Assembly: GCA_963931865.1 (NCBI GenBank)
Contig: OZ007516.1
Location: 1,413,883 to 1,477,882, forward strand
DNA: 64,000 bases
From: Axinella damicornis
Lineage: Eukaryota; Porifera; Demospongiae; Axinellida; Axinellidae
Direction of reading: 5' to 3'
Shown: positions 52,553 through 63,924 of the stretch, in pieces
How positions within the stretch are numbered: the first letter of the stretch is position 1
Layout: each line of letters begins with the position of its first letter
Program-made: the position numbers and the translations under genes
Notes under the pieces: generated by a model
What the model was told of the DNA's origin: nothing
Databases searched by the model: none
The model's input: only the letters and a program-made list of their open reading frames with translations

Positions 52553-55500
52553 CAGCGAAGAGAGATTGTAATCAGAGAGACCAGCCACAGACCTTGCAGT
52601 ATGAGAGGTCAAAGTCCCCCAATCCTACTAGCTCCGCCCATCCGATTCAAAGAAGGCACTCCTACACTGGTACCACCCTCCCCATGCTTCCAAGACAACA
52701 ACAACAACAGCCACAACAACAACAACAACAACAGCAACAACAACAACAACAACAACAGCAACAACAACAACAACAACAAGTGCTGGTCACTCCCATGAGA
52801 TCGTCTCCCATCTCTGCCTCTACCTCACCATATGCATCTCAGAGCAGCACTCTCTGCTACTCGCAATCCCTCAACAGCCCCCCCACACTTGTGACACAGC
52901 TTTCGCAAGCTAGCTCCTGCACAGCCGATTCGCCTAGCCCTGTTGAAAAGGATGGTGTGGTACCAAAGAGCTCAACAGCTAGACACAACCAAGGGTCTCA
53001 TTCCGAGAAGCCCACATTTAGACAAGACACGTATCTCAGAATCCACCAGCCCACAGTAGTCTCTTCTGTGGTGCCACCTGTCATACACAGCAGTGGCACA
53101 GCCGTGTCCATGGTAACGGGAGGGCACAGCCCAAGCCCAACAGGATATGAGTCAAAATCCAGCTGTCCATTTCCCTCTGGTAGTAGTAGTTTCACTAGGG
53201 TGACTAAGATTCCGAGTCAGCAGGAAGGGAAGCACCTCTTGAGCACGCCTTCCAGCACCCTGATGCCATCCAGAATCCACTCTCCTCTTCACCTAAGCAG
53301 TCGTCCACCACTTTCCGAGAGTGCCAGCAATCCCGAGCTGGGAGTTCCCAGGCGAGAGGTACTAACCACGGACCGAGCCAAGAGCTTTGATGATTTGTTT
53401 GCAAAAAGGAAAGGTTCTACAGTGTCAGAGAAGCAAAAGCATGTTCTTTCTGGAGCAAGAATCCACATTGACACCGTTTCGCGAATTGTTTGGAAGTCGT
53501 TGGAATCATATTTGCAATATCACGGGAAGCGTCCATACCTGGACTCTGTGCACGGGCTCCTGAAGCAGATGCTTCCAGTGTTCAAGGTTCCACCAGCACA
53601 GTACCAGTCCCTCGTAGAGCTTGGCAAGCCTCTCCGCACCCCTACCCACCTACCCACAGCCACGCTCCCAGAATTCATGCAGCTGCAAGAAGTGGAATAC
53701 GATATAATAGACGGTCCCTGGGAGGTGAAACTAGGCGTACCAACTGTGGACTACATGAGCCTCATCTTCAAGATTCGTACAAGAGACCGCAGAATTCAAG
53801 CTACAACTCAGTCACCAACTGGAGAAGCCTCACTTAAGGTACACATAATTATGTGTGCAAATTCTGTTACTGTTACAGTAGTATACATGGTAATAGAATG
53901 GACCTATTGCTATGGCAACGATACTTCTCATGCTTATTTGACATGTAGCCATGCTGCATTTCAGATATAATTGCGGTACCTCCGATGGACTCTCCTAATC
54001 CACAAACTTTGTGAGCCTACATACAGGGTACATACATCAAACATCCGCTTTACTTCCCAGCTGTGTCATTGCCACAGCAACAGGAAATGAAATGTCATCA
54101 GTGAAGGTTTTACTTAAGGAGGGAGGAAGAGGATATGTTAATGCTAGGAAGTCTACGGGATTCAGTTCTCGGAATATTCCTCTGGGTATTATTCTGGCAT
54201 CCCCTCACCAACAAGAAGACCAAGTGGGACCAACCGCACACTTGTTCTTGTGATGATGGTGTATGTCACCTACTATTGAAACCCCAATGGAGGAAGTGAA
54301 TGGGGATGTCGGTTCTTTCACTGATGTGGCCTCCTGCAGTCCTTAACAATAGTAACCAGACATTTCACTGCTTCAATATTGATTCATCCATTTGGTCTGT
54401 TGCAGCTGCCAGGCGGAATGTGGCTATACTATCTATGCCGTAATAGGAAAGTTGTATGGCAGTCCGGATAGAAAAGAAATATTCGCACATTGAAAGCTTA
54501 TTGTCGATCTGTATTGTAGTGATCAAACCCTAAGTTGCATTGGTTCTGTAGACCCGCTTAGCACTTGCATTTTAGATGGAAGATCCCTCTCGGCACATGT
54601 GCACAGTGGGGTGGTAGGACTGCCGGATGTGTAAACCAAATTAGCTCAGACTCGAGTTTCAGCTTTCGCTGTGTTGAAAAACGTATGTGCAATTAAGCCA
54701 TCCAAAACTATTTTTACTTTTCTATACATCCACTAGTAGTGGTCAACTCACAAAGTATTTGTATGGGTGCTTTTACGCCCTCTAATGGTATGTACTTTTC
54801 ACTTTCGATAAAGAGTAATACTATACTTTTAGTTTGCAACTAATGGTAGCCTTGCAGTACTGAAACTAGTGAAGTTTGTTTACTGTGGTATGTACCATGA
54901 TCATACCATGATTGGCTTACAAATGACCATATGACAAGTTTACGAGGTTGGTTACCTCTTGTGATCTCATGCTGGAACTCCTATACTTTGAAAGTGGGTG
55001 TGGTTTGCCAAGCTTCTCTATTACACTACTGGTACCACATAAATGATTAATGTTTGCCTGCTATCAGACAGCAGATGCTATTTGTGGTAACTAGTGGACA
55101 GAACACCTCTTGACCCGAATGTGAAAGCCCTGGTACAAGCAGCTAGAAGAAAGTTCTATAGTTAAAGTGCTGTCTCTCCATTGACAGCATGTGCTGCCCA
55201 CATGCAGCAGTTTTCCAGCATGCAGTAGCTGCCTAACATCCAGCATGCCACAGCGGTGTAGGCTGCTGGATAGTGGGGCTTCTAAACTAATAACTGGATT
55301 GGGCAGCTGCTGCAGCTAAGAGGGGAAAGCACCTATGCTGTATGCTAGTGGGTTTCTTATCTGTACTGTGTTTGATGACTTCCAGTGATATCTTCATTGC
55401 TATGCTCAAAATGCCAAGTATTTTTAGGCAGAAGATATACACAAACATAATGCTACTAAAGGACACAGGCATGCTCTTCACAAACTAGCCATACATATGC

Positions 55501-56937
55501 TGTATTTGGCACTTTACTTTCACCGTAGAGAATCTGGAGTGGCCTAAGGTAAACTTTTTATGATGGATCATTCCACCTAACTTAGTATTGAATTGTTCAA
55601 CTGCAGACCAAAGGCTAGAATTCCACCTGGTCTGTTTTACCCTCCTCTCCCTGGGAGACCTGACTCAGCCTCTGACTTAGAGCTAAAGAAAAATTAAGCA
55701 TCTCTAACTTCGATCACCCTGAATTACTTCTAGCCAGTCTAAGCTCTTACGGATTCTTGATATGTCACATCGAACTGAATGCTGGTCAGTTATACAGAAA
55801 GTATATATATATATTCAACTGCAGGTCGTTTCCAAGGTCTTCAATTTGGCCAGTGAACATGTCTGGATGCAGTACCACTCCCTCCCCACTGCAACAGCCG
55901 CTGCTTTTTCTTCTCACCACGATTCATGCGTGCAGGAAGTGACCATTTTGAAGCAGTTGCCACCTCACCCCAACATTGTGGAGTTGGTGCACCACTTTAA
56001 GGGAAGCACGGAGAGATTTGTGAAGCACGCAAAACAGCACAACCCTGACGATCCCCTAACACTGTATATGCTGGCACCCACTGCTGACTTCCTAGTTCTC
56101 CAGCCGTCCTGCAGGACAATATTATCCGATGCTGTCAAAAGGCTAAAGCAGAAATGCCCAAAGCAGAAATGCCCTGTACCCTGTGGTGGCGTTCCCCAGG
56201 ATGAAGAGGAAGAAATCCTGATGATCATAGCACAGATTTTGTTGGCTCTTGCCCACCTGAACCGCCATCACATTGCACACTGTGCAGTGCTCCCCAAGAA
56301 TGTCCTGATAGATGAACAGAAAGGCTCTGTGATATTAGCAAACTTCAGTCACGCTTTGCATCTCAATCCACACAACCTAGAAGCTATTAGGATCGCAATC
56401 ACCCAGAGGTTGAAGGGCAATGATTACTGCACCTTTTCTCCAGAAGTCTCACAATGTTTGTTTGATTTGGACACACAGACTGATTACACACACCTACAAG
56501 AAAACCTTGACAAGATTTTCGGCAAGAGCGATCTGTTTGCAGCAGGCAAAATGATCTATGACCTCATACTTGAACAACCATCGATTTGGTTTTCAAATGA
56601 CGATCAGATTCCCTATTTAGAGGGTCTCTCTCCAAGAAGTAACCAGCTGTTACGAAAACTGGTTGCTTGTAATCCCAAAGACAGAGTTTCTGCTCTCCAG
56701 GGGGCGGTCTGTAGCCTCTTCCTTCTCTATGGCCCCAAGGAAAGTGAAGTTAACTCCCTGGATGACTGTCATCGGTGGCTCTTCTCTGAAACATTAGAGC
56801 TCCATTTGAGACCTGTGCTAAAAGATTACGATAATGTTGACTTCTCTGATGCTAGATCCAAGCTTCGATACGTTTATCTAACTGTTGCAGATCCAAAACA
56901 CATCTGGGATGCTTGTAAACTATTTCACCGGGTGTGA
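52553..56937 (+). CDS. poly-Q pseudokinase, PEAK/PRAG-like (tentative)
   Basis: Exon 52553-53838 (open upstream, acceptor at 52552) joins in phase 0 to exon 55825-56937, giving about 800 residues. The N part is Ser/Pro-rich with a glutamine tract (CAA/CAG, 52694-52779). A helical segment and an N lobe follow (EVEYDIIDGPWEVKLGVP). The C lobe has HCAVLPKN (about 56272-56301) where active kinases have HRDLKPEN, and ANFSHA where DFG belongs, so both catalytic aspartates are absent. The C end, with SPRSNQLLRKL, LLYGP and SETLELHLRP, has the spacing I recall from PEAK1/PRAG1 (LLWGP then a helix pair). Those proteins are scaffold pseudokinases in Src/Grb2 signalling. PINK1 was the other family considered. 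It may have upstream exons. Confidence 0.6.
53839..55824. other. intron of the pseudokinase gene
   Basis: A 2-kb phase-0 intron that splits the kinase N lobe. I see no repeats or exons in it beyond short low-complexity stretches. Confidence 0.55.
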
Positions 56938-57166
56938 TTCTTCGTTTTCTTTCTTTTCTTGCAGAATGATCATATTTATATGTCGGTTGTGTTTACAGGT
57001 ATGACTTTGTGCAAATGTTGAATGCAGTTATCACTACAATTGCTACGATTATAATATTCCTGCAGTTTGCATTAAAAATATTCTTTGTCGTGTTTAAACT
57101 TTTATGTGCAGCTAGAACTTATTCATGTGGATGCAATAGTGTGTACTTGAGTTTCAAACAGTGCAC

Positions 57167-57172
57167 AATAAA
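57167..57172 (+). terminator. polyadenylation signal AATAAA of the pseudokinase gene
   Basis: AATAAA 230 bases after the stop codon at 56935-56937. Confidence 0.6.
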
Positions 57173-57204
57173 TTTATAATTACTTGTACCGGTGATGAAA
57201 TGCG

Positions 57205-57290
57205 GTTAGTTTCGAATGTCATTCCTCGAATAGTGTGCTTCATTTCAGGCGAATTCTAGCTTTTTCCACTCTGTAGGATTGAAAATGGCA
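57205..57290. repeat. dispersed repeat, family C
   Basis: GTCATTCCTCGAATAGTG, GCTTCATTTC, GCGAATTCTAG and TTTTTCCACTCTGTAG match 37100-37180. Confidence 0.65.
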
Positions 57291-57978
57291 GAGTTTCTGC
57301 AAGAAGACTTCAGGGACGAGAGTCGAACAAGTGCTGTAACAGTGAATATGCACATGTACTTAAATAAGTGATAATAACGTGCGACTGCAGTATAACGTAC
57401 GTATGATGTCACATGCAGCCTATGACAGTTGAAGTGTGGTACGTGAGCAACAGCAGTGAACCAGAGGAGAACATGACGTCATGTCTTGACAAAATCACGT
57501 GGCTAGTTATCATTCCTAGCATTCTTGAATGCATAATATTATAAAATGTGTACTCGGTCATAGCAGTGGACTACACCAGGGCGCTCGATCTGTGAATGCT
57601 CTACTGAGTATCAGTGTACTGCGAAAGCAAAATCTTCAAAATTGGCAGAGGGCGCCCCAACTAAATCGACATTGCAGTGCAAGTGTACAGCCTATACTTA
57701 CAAGCTCACTGATTCGCAAATTAAAAGTGCATCACGTGATCGTGTCCTCCCTCCTAGATCCTCCTCTGGCAGTGAACCTTGCATGGAAGGAAAGGGAAGT
57801 TTGTGAGGCCATTTTTAAGCTTTCGGCCATGCAGCACTGACTAGTATGAGTTTGGTACAGCCTGAAATCCATAATTATGGTGACCATGGCAACATCCATT
57901 GAACAGCTCAGCTTAACGAAACTGTGAAAGTATATAAACCCAAGAAAAGTCAACAAGGTATAATTACAAAGTAGTGTA

Positions 57979-60900
57979 TTACATGTTGACAAATGTTTCA
58001 ATCAGGTTGAACATCCTCTCAGGCTGGTCATATGGGACAATGTGCCCCGCCCCTCGAATTATAACCTGTGGACAGAATTGGACTTCACTGTTACTACACA
58101 CACTTTGAAACAATCAGTTCTTCACAACAGTACTGTTCTGAAGAACTGATTGTTGACATTTCAAACGTGTGTACCTGTATACATAGCTAAAACTTCCGTA
58201 TTATAGACTGGACCTCAAGCTCATTTCACTATAACTTAGACATGCTTTATACAACCCAGAGGCTGTTAACTGCATGATCATGAAGCTACTTGATACTTGG
58301 AGCCTAACCTCCTATTCACCACACCACAGAAGATCCCTAGTGTCAAGTAGATTCTGGGGGCATGACCCTCAAGAATGGTTCATGGAAACTACCAGCTGGA
58401 AGCAACGGGGAAGCTACTAGACACTAGGGGCAGTAGGTAGTCTGGGCATGACCTGCCAGCTCAAGAGGAGTAATTCCAGCATGTGCAAGCAGATGAAGCA
58501 ATTGGATATGACCGTCCTATTAGTTATCGTTAATCATTGACCATGATTAAGCAAGTGGATTTGTCCATCCATTTGTCCTACAAAAATTATTTTCCAGCAT
58601 AAACTTGAAAATGCAACTCAAACCTTTACAGCTTACCTGCATAAATCCCCCAACCTGTCTCACATATCCAGCTACGTCATCACCAATCTTCCACACCGTC
58701 CTGTCAGCTGTGAGGTACTGCTGCTGACCAGACCACTTCAGCACTTGCAGGTAGCGCTCAGTGAGTGGGCCACCCACTATCACGTCAAGCTGACCATTAT
58801 AGAGCAGCGTCTGGGAAGAGAAATTAAGGAGTATGAAATGATTATCTACAGTGCACGAACTACTACTTCAGTCAAATCTACACACAAAGTTGGTTTTCTG
58901 TGTCTCCAAGTATCCATATTATTTCCCTGTGTGCGCATGCAGAGCAGGGGTAAAGCAATGCCTTCGTGTCAGTCTGTGTGTCTGTCGAGCTTCAAGCAGG
59001 TTAGCTAAGGCATTTACAGACATCGTACTCAACGCAAAACAATGCTCATAATCATACTGGGACGTTTCTGTACCTGATACAAATCAAGGCAGTTCCTTTT
59101 GCTGTTATACTTCCTATTATCAGTTTCTTGGCTGCGCCCTTTTCGAAATCGCAAGTGATAGTTAGCACGTGACCTTCCTAGGTGCTGAATAGTGAAAATA
59201 GTATCTGATTAAGAATCCTGTTGGTTGAGTTCCACATGCACCATTATCTTCAAGAGTGTTGTAGACTTAGAGAGAGACTTTGGTGGCAGTCTGCTGCAGT
59301 CTGCGTCTAGAAGTCACAAGTTCCTCTACTGCAGCATGCTTATTACCTTGTGCACACATGCAAGGGGGGTTGCATTTGACGTCACGAGCATTTCTAATTT
59401 AGAGATTTCTGTTAACATTGCACCAGGAAAGTACTGGGTTATTGGCTTTACAGTAGAGGTTGTTCCCAGCCTCATTCCCAGGCTCCTCCAAGTCGTATTG
59501 CACCTCTGTCACTTACAGTACATAATTCAAGTCTATTTGGAAAGGCCTAGGATCCATCTCTCACCTCCGTGTGGGGCATGCTACCCACCTCTCACCTTGT
59601 AGTTCTCCATCAGTGTGGCTAGCCAATCAGCAACGGAATCCATGACATCCTGCAGAGAGACAGTGCAAGTAGTTCCATTCCCCATTTTGCCACACTGACA
59701 GCTAGCTAGCAGAGGGTCTTGAGATGTTAACAGATCATTTATATTGTGTTTTGCAATCTCCCATTCCACACAAAAACTTTGAATTATTGTGCACATACTG
59801 TGTACCATGAAACTGTGAACATGCTTACATTGACAAGGGCTTTCTCCACCATATCAGACTGACTGTTGTAGCTGAGGTTGCCAACGTGGATTGCACTGCG
59901 TACTGATGTCTGGTTGATATATGGAATGTAGTAGTTGAAAGCATCTGGAGTCTATGGGTGGGTGGGTGAGAGGCAGGGGGGAGGGAGGGAGGGAGGGAGG
60001 GAGGGAGGGAGGGAGGGAGGGAGGGAGGGAGGGAGGGAGGGAGGGAGGGAGGGAGGGAGAGGTGAAGGAGGAAGGAGGAAGGAGGAAACACAAAGTGGGT
60101 GGGAGGGCAGAGAAAGAAATAAGAATGAGTTGTGCCTGTCATTATTGATAACACAAGAGACCAGGTTAGTTACCTTAACGCGGAGGATGTTGTAATAGTC
60201 TGTTGCCCCGGTGATGTTGAAAAAGTAGGTTGGGTAAGGATAGATGTCTCCATTCAGCAGTATGTCAAATATCTGCAGACAATGGGGCGATCAAGAGAAA
60301 CAGAATGAGGCAAAACACACATGTATTGTGTGAAAGCCAAGTTAAAGTATGTAGAGCTACAATCCCCGAGATCAGACTAATGAATAATTTTTTCATGTCC
60401 AAGTGCCAAGTATTTGTTCACAAAATGATATGTAATTCCGGGTAATAGATCTAGGCTGACCTCAAAAGCTTCAAAGAACTGCTTCTCCTGTATGTACTTG
60501 ACCAGCTGGTCAGTCTGGTTTTGGATGTAGCGGGCCTGGTTCTCATCTGCCAAACCAAACTCAAACACCATGGGTGCCAGTCCCTGGTACATCTATTGGA
60601 AACACGCCAGGAAAGAGATCAAACGTCACTGTCACAATTGTCACGTGATCTATCGTGACTGTCAAAAATTTATGATTTTCGAGCAATCACCTGTTGTATG
60701 ATGATCAGTAGGCCCCTAGAGTTTGACATACCTCAAATAGTCCCATTCCCACTTTGGGAGAGTCTTGGAATGGGAGTATAGGAGTATCCATCACTATGCT
60801 GGACAAAAACTTAGCCTCGTTCCCAGGCCCATATTGTTTTCCGTTGCACAAACAATGCTTTTCCGTATTGCGAAAAGCTGGGTGGGGGCTAGCCTCTTTT

Positions 60901-61442
60901 CCAGGCACATGAGGAGCCAGCCCAACCCTCTCAACTGGGAGGAAGGCATCCTGGCAGTGCCTCGTGTATGATGCACACATCCGTGAGAACACCCCGCCCC
61001 CAATGCGTGCGCAGCAGCATGAACATTAACTTGATTTCCGGTCACGTGCTACCTGTGTAGGTCACGCGTCTTGCCAATTGTCTCAGTTGGTCATTTCTGT
61101 ACCCATAAAAGTGGCTGTTGGTGTGCTATGTATTGCCACTGAAGAATACCAACGCAGTGTTGGTTGAAATGTTTGGTTGAAAAACAAGTTCTTTGTTTAA
61201 CCTCCAGCTCCAGGCTAGTGTAAAAGCTTAAGTGTGATATATGTCTACTATACCTAGCCACACAGGCCTCTATAGCATAAAACAGAACTCACATTGACTG
61301 GGTCACACAACCCATCTCCAATGGCGATTCCCTTCAGATTGATATAGATTTTTGGCTGCTGCATGTTCTCCATGTGTATCTTGTAGCCGATGGCAGGGAC
61401 ATACTTACCAGCATAGGACTGAGGTGGTATAGATGCCAATGT

Positions 61443-61498
<56 letters not shown>

Positions 61499-61568
61499 GA
61501 GTGCATGTGAAAGTGTATGTGGTGTGGAAATTGTGTGGTGCGTCAAGTGTACACTGAACGTGGTGTGT

Positions 61569-61627
<59 letters not shown>

Positions 61628-63695
61628 GCATGGTCTTGTCCTAAACGTTGGTTCTTACAATCCTACCATCACATAATGGATGACACCACCCAACTACTAG
61701 CCTCGGTTCCAGGCTACCCACCTACCTCCCCTGTCAGGTAGAAATCGTTCTTCTGATAGTCTGAATACACCGTGAAGAATTGGATCAGGGCAGAGTACAG
61801 GTTGGTGGCGACTTCACTCTCATTGGTCGAGAATCCCATGATGCTCTCAGTGAAACTGAATCCTGTGCCCACCTGCAAATCACAGGAGTTAAGAATACGC
61901 AGGTAACAAAAAGCTTGCTTGTGCAACTCACTGGATTGTCAATGTACAGCATGTGGAAGTTGGTGTTCCAAGTGACGTTTCTGCGATGCACTGAAACCGG
62001 AGAATTGGGGAGAGAATGAAGTAGAAGGGGAAGAGAGGGAAAGGGAGGGGAGGTGAGAGGGGGAGGGAGAGAGGAGGGGGAGGGGGTTCCATCAGCTAGA
62101 ATTCCAGATGTACGTATGTACACTCACAAGTGCCTCTTGAATTCACTCACCTTGGCCTTCCTTGTCCACGTAGAGTGGTCCATTCTCATTAAACAAACCA
62201 AACAGGGAGGACCCCCCTGGTCCACCCTGTAACCATAGCAACAGAGGGGCATCCATCTGGCCACTCTATGGAACAAACAGAATTATCTGTAACTCCAAAC
62301 AACGCTTCGTTTCACATCTCAATCCTATTTGAGTTCTCGTGAACCTAACTTCGTTCCCAGGCCATGTGGAGGAGAGAAAGTGCTTTTCCTCAATCCTCCC
62401 ACACGGCTTGGGAATGAGGCTATTGTGAACCTGTGCTGGGAAGAACCAGAAGTACATGCTGCTATTGTAGGTAGCATTGACTGTGAAGAATCCTGCATGA
62501 GAGAGAGAGAGAAGTTACAATGTATAGAGACATTACTGATATCACGTACGATGTGTGTATGTCATTGTTTCGGGATAGGAGTTCAAAAGTCAACATTTGC
62601 TACATGTACTAGCTATAGACTTTGAGTGCTATTATGAGGTCAAAGGTCATTCAATATTCCATTCCAACATCCAATTCTACTATTCCATGACAGAATTGGA
62701 TGTTGGAATGGAATACTGGAATGACCTTTGACCTCATAATAGCTATCACTTAAACTCAAGTCTAGTAGCGAGTTTTGAACTCCTATCCCAAAACAAGGAC
62801 ATGCATGATATAAACTCCATGCCATGAGAACATACTCTGCAAGTTGAGTATAGCTACACATAGTCTCGTGCCCAGACCCCCTCAGAGGGTCTGGGAACGA
62901 GACTAAGCTACACACTAACCACCATTGTTGTAACAAAAATAAAAATCCATTCCAGTTATGTTACCTGGAAGCACAAGGTGCTGACTATGAAATTTAGCTG
63001 CTTGATTCATAATTCATGAAGTCACATGGCTCTTGAATAACATTTGTGTAAAAGTCTAAGGTCAACTGAAACAGTTGATATCAATGTGTAAACAGCAAAC
63101 AAGGTACTTCCCTAGAAGTCACAATTATGTAACTGCGGATGAATGCAACTTGGCAAAAACATACAAGATGGCAATTCAAGATGCACAGCCTACATGCAAG
63201 ACTTATATAGCATGGCTGTGCAAATCGGCAGTACGAAAGCTAATTAAGATACAAAATTTGCTAGTCTTGTAACTAACTAAGCAACTACCAATTCCTCCTC
63301 ACCAGCATAACTTGATAAACCTGCAACTTCGGATGCATTCACAATACTCAAGTTTCGGGCTACAAGGAAACAGCAAATAGTTTCTGTAAGCAATGCAAAC
63401 CGTTGGCCGTTGGCCATAGTAAATATAAAATTATGACATTGTATGCTGCCGTGTTTAAAAAAAAAAGATCCACGCGAGTAAGTAGTACTCAAGTCCGTAG
63501 TACTCGTATACCTGTGTCTATCTGATTATTGTCGATGTATGGAGTGAGAAACAGTGGGGTCCCGGGGTCTGCGGAGCCAGTACCCTCCACGGCGGGTTTG
63601 TAGTCCGCCTTGTGCTTGAGGAACTGATGGTTCAGCGGCCCGCAAAACACCAGGGGAGCCGCAGCAAAGAGGAGGAAAACAGCCAGGCGAGCCAT
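57979..63695 (-). CDS. CPVL: serine carboxypeptidase, CPVL/vitellogenic type, complete
   Basis: Exons 63695-63512, 63359-63303, 62492-62431, 62265-62151, 61990-61932, 61872-61726, 61418-61293, 60592-60461, 60272-60174, 59951-59829, 59649-59596, 58810-58637 and 58065-57979. All phases join and the total is 472 residues, close to human CPVL. Residues 1-18 ([18 protein letters not shown]) are a signal peptide, so it is secreted or lysosomal. GGPGGSS is at 115-121. The catalytic triad is Ser209 (GESYAGKY), Asp395 (YNGQLD) and His452 (RGAGHIVP). Peptidase family S10 removes C-terminal residues. I chose the ATG directly before the signal peptide, although the frame is open 32 codons further upstream. 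The gene carries two insertion elements near exon 3. A second copy lies directly upstream. Confidence 0.93.
58098..58170. repeat. hairpin in carboxypeptidase intron
   Basis: CAATCAGTTCTTC pairs with GAAGAACTGATTG across 15 bases. The flanks TTTGAAA and TTTCAAA extend the symmetry. Confidence 0.75.
59980..60060. repeat. (GGGA)n microsatellite upstream of a carboxypeptidase exon
   Basis: CCCT on the coding strand, about 30 bases upstream of the acceptor at 59952-59953. Confidence 0.9.
60812..60910. mobile_element. diverged MITE copy in carboxypeptidase intron
   Basis: TTAGCCTCGTTCCCAGGCCC at the left end, and GCTAGCCTCTTTTCCAGGC in the same orientation near 60888. Only one orientation is preserved, so this is decayed or two fragments. 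Confidence 0.5.
61441..61494. repeat. (GT)n microsatellite
   Basis: GT repeat in the intron upstream of the catalytic-serine exon. Confidence 0.9.
61583..61626. repeat. 44-base poly-G run
   Basis: Homopolymer G on +, poly-C on the carboxypeptidase coding strand, within the same intron. Confidence 0.9.
62339..62432. mobile_element. hairpin MITE inserted on the exon 3 splice donor
   Basis: GTGAACCT occurs at 62339-62346 and 62425-62432. Between them are arms ending TTCGTTCCCAGGCC and GGCTTGGGAATGAGGCT. On the coding strand the duplicated 8-mer is AGGTTCAC, which is the exon 3 junction AG|GTTCAC. Confidence 0.8.
62555..62806. repeat. long inverted repeat, arms about 120 bp
   Basis: Left arm: GGGATAGGAGTTCAAAA ... 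CTATTATGAGGTCAAAGGTC ... CCAACATCCAATTCT. The right arm is its complement with a few indels. It lies in carboxypeptidase intron 2 and looks like a foldback or MITE element. Confidence 0.85.
62852..62913. mobile_element. hairpin MITE with 8-bp target duplication
   Basis: AGTCTCGTGCCCAGACCC pairs with GGGTCTGGGAACGAGACT. AGCTACAC is repeated at 62852-62859 and 62906-62913. Intronic in the carboxypeptidase gene. Confidence 0.8.
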
Positions 63696-63924
63696 CTTGC
63701 ACGAGTCAGCAAGGGGGCGTGGCTCATTGATTGCATAGGGGCGCCGGGCAGGGATCTTGGTTAGGTAAATTTGCACGAACAAGTGTGTCACGTGTCACGG
63801 TGTCCACCATTAGGATTTCCAGGATCGAGCTCTCCTCGTCTTCAGCCTTCATTCCTACCATTGCATGTGCTTCTCTTATAAAATAACCTCAAGCAATTTG
63901 AATTAATTGTGCAACCAGGTAGTG
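63696..63924. promoter_or_regulatory. short spacer between tandem carboxypeptidase genes
   Basis: Only 229 bases separate the stop codon of the upstream copy from the start codon of the downstream one. The spacer must hold a 3' UTR and a promoter, or the two are co-transcribed. TTTATAAG-type A/T-rich sequence lies near 63877-63885. Confidence 0.4.

Larger units (their letters stand above)
56938..57978. other. intergenic region between convergent pseudokinase and carboxypeptidase
   Basis: Holds the pseudokinase 3' UTR and a copy of dispersed repeat C (57215-57285). No other gene seen. Confidence 0.6.

Noticed and set aside
52601..52798. Alternative frame with poly-Asn (MRGQSPP...)
   Set aside because: Same CAA tract read in another frame. 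Only the poly-Gln frame continues open into the kinase-like domain.
52553..56937. PAN3 deadenylase subunit as identity of the pseudokinase
   Set aside because: The N-terminal zinc finger and PAM2-type motifs were not seen, and the C-terminal LLYGP pattern fits PEAK/PRAG better.
61254..61676. Poly-Pro/Thr-His frames around the catalytic-serine exon
   Set aside because: Products of poly-G and GT repeats; only 61293-61418 is exon.
63696..63791. Longer N terminus for the carboxypeptidase (32 extra residues)
   Set aside because: It would bury the signal peptide; the ATG at 63695 is directly before the hydrophobic segment.
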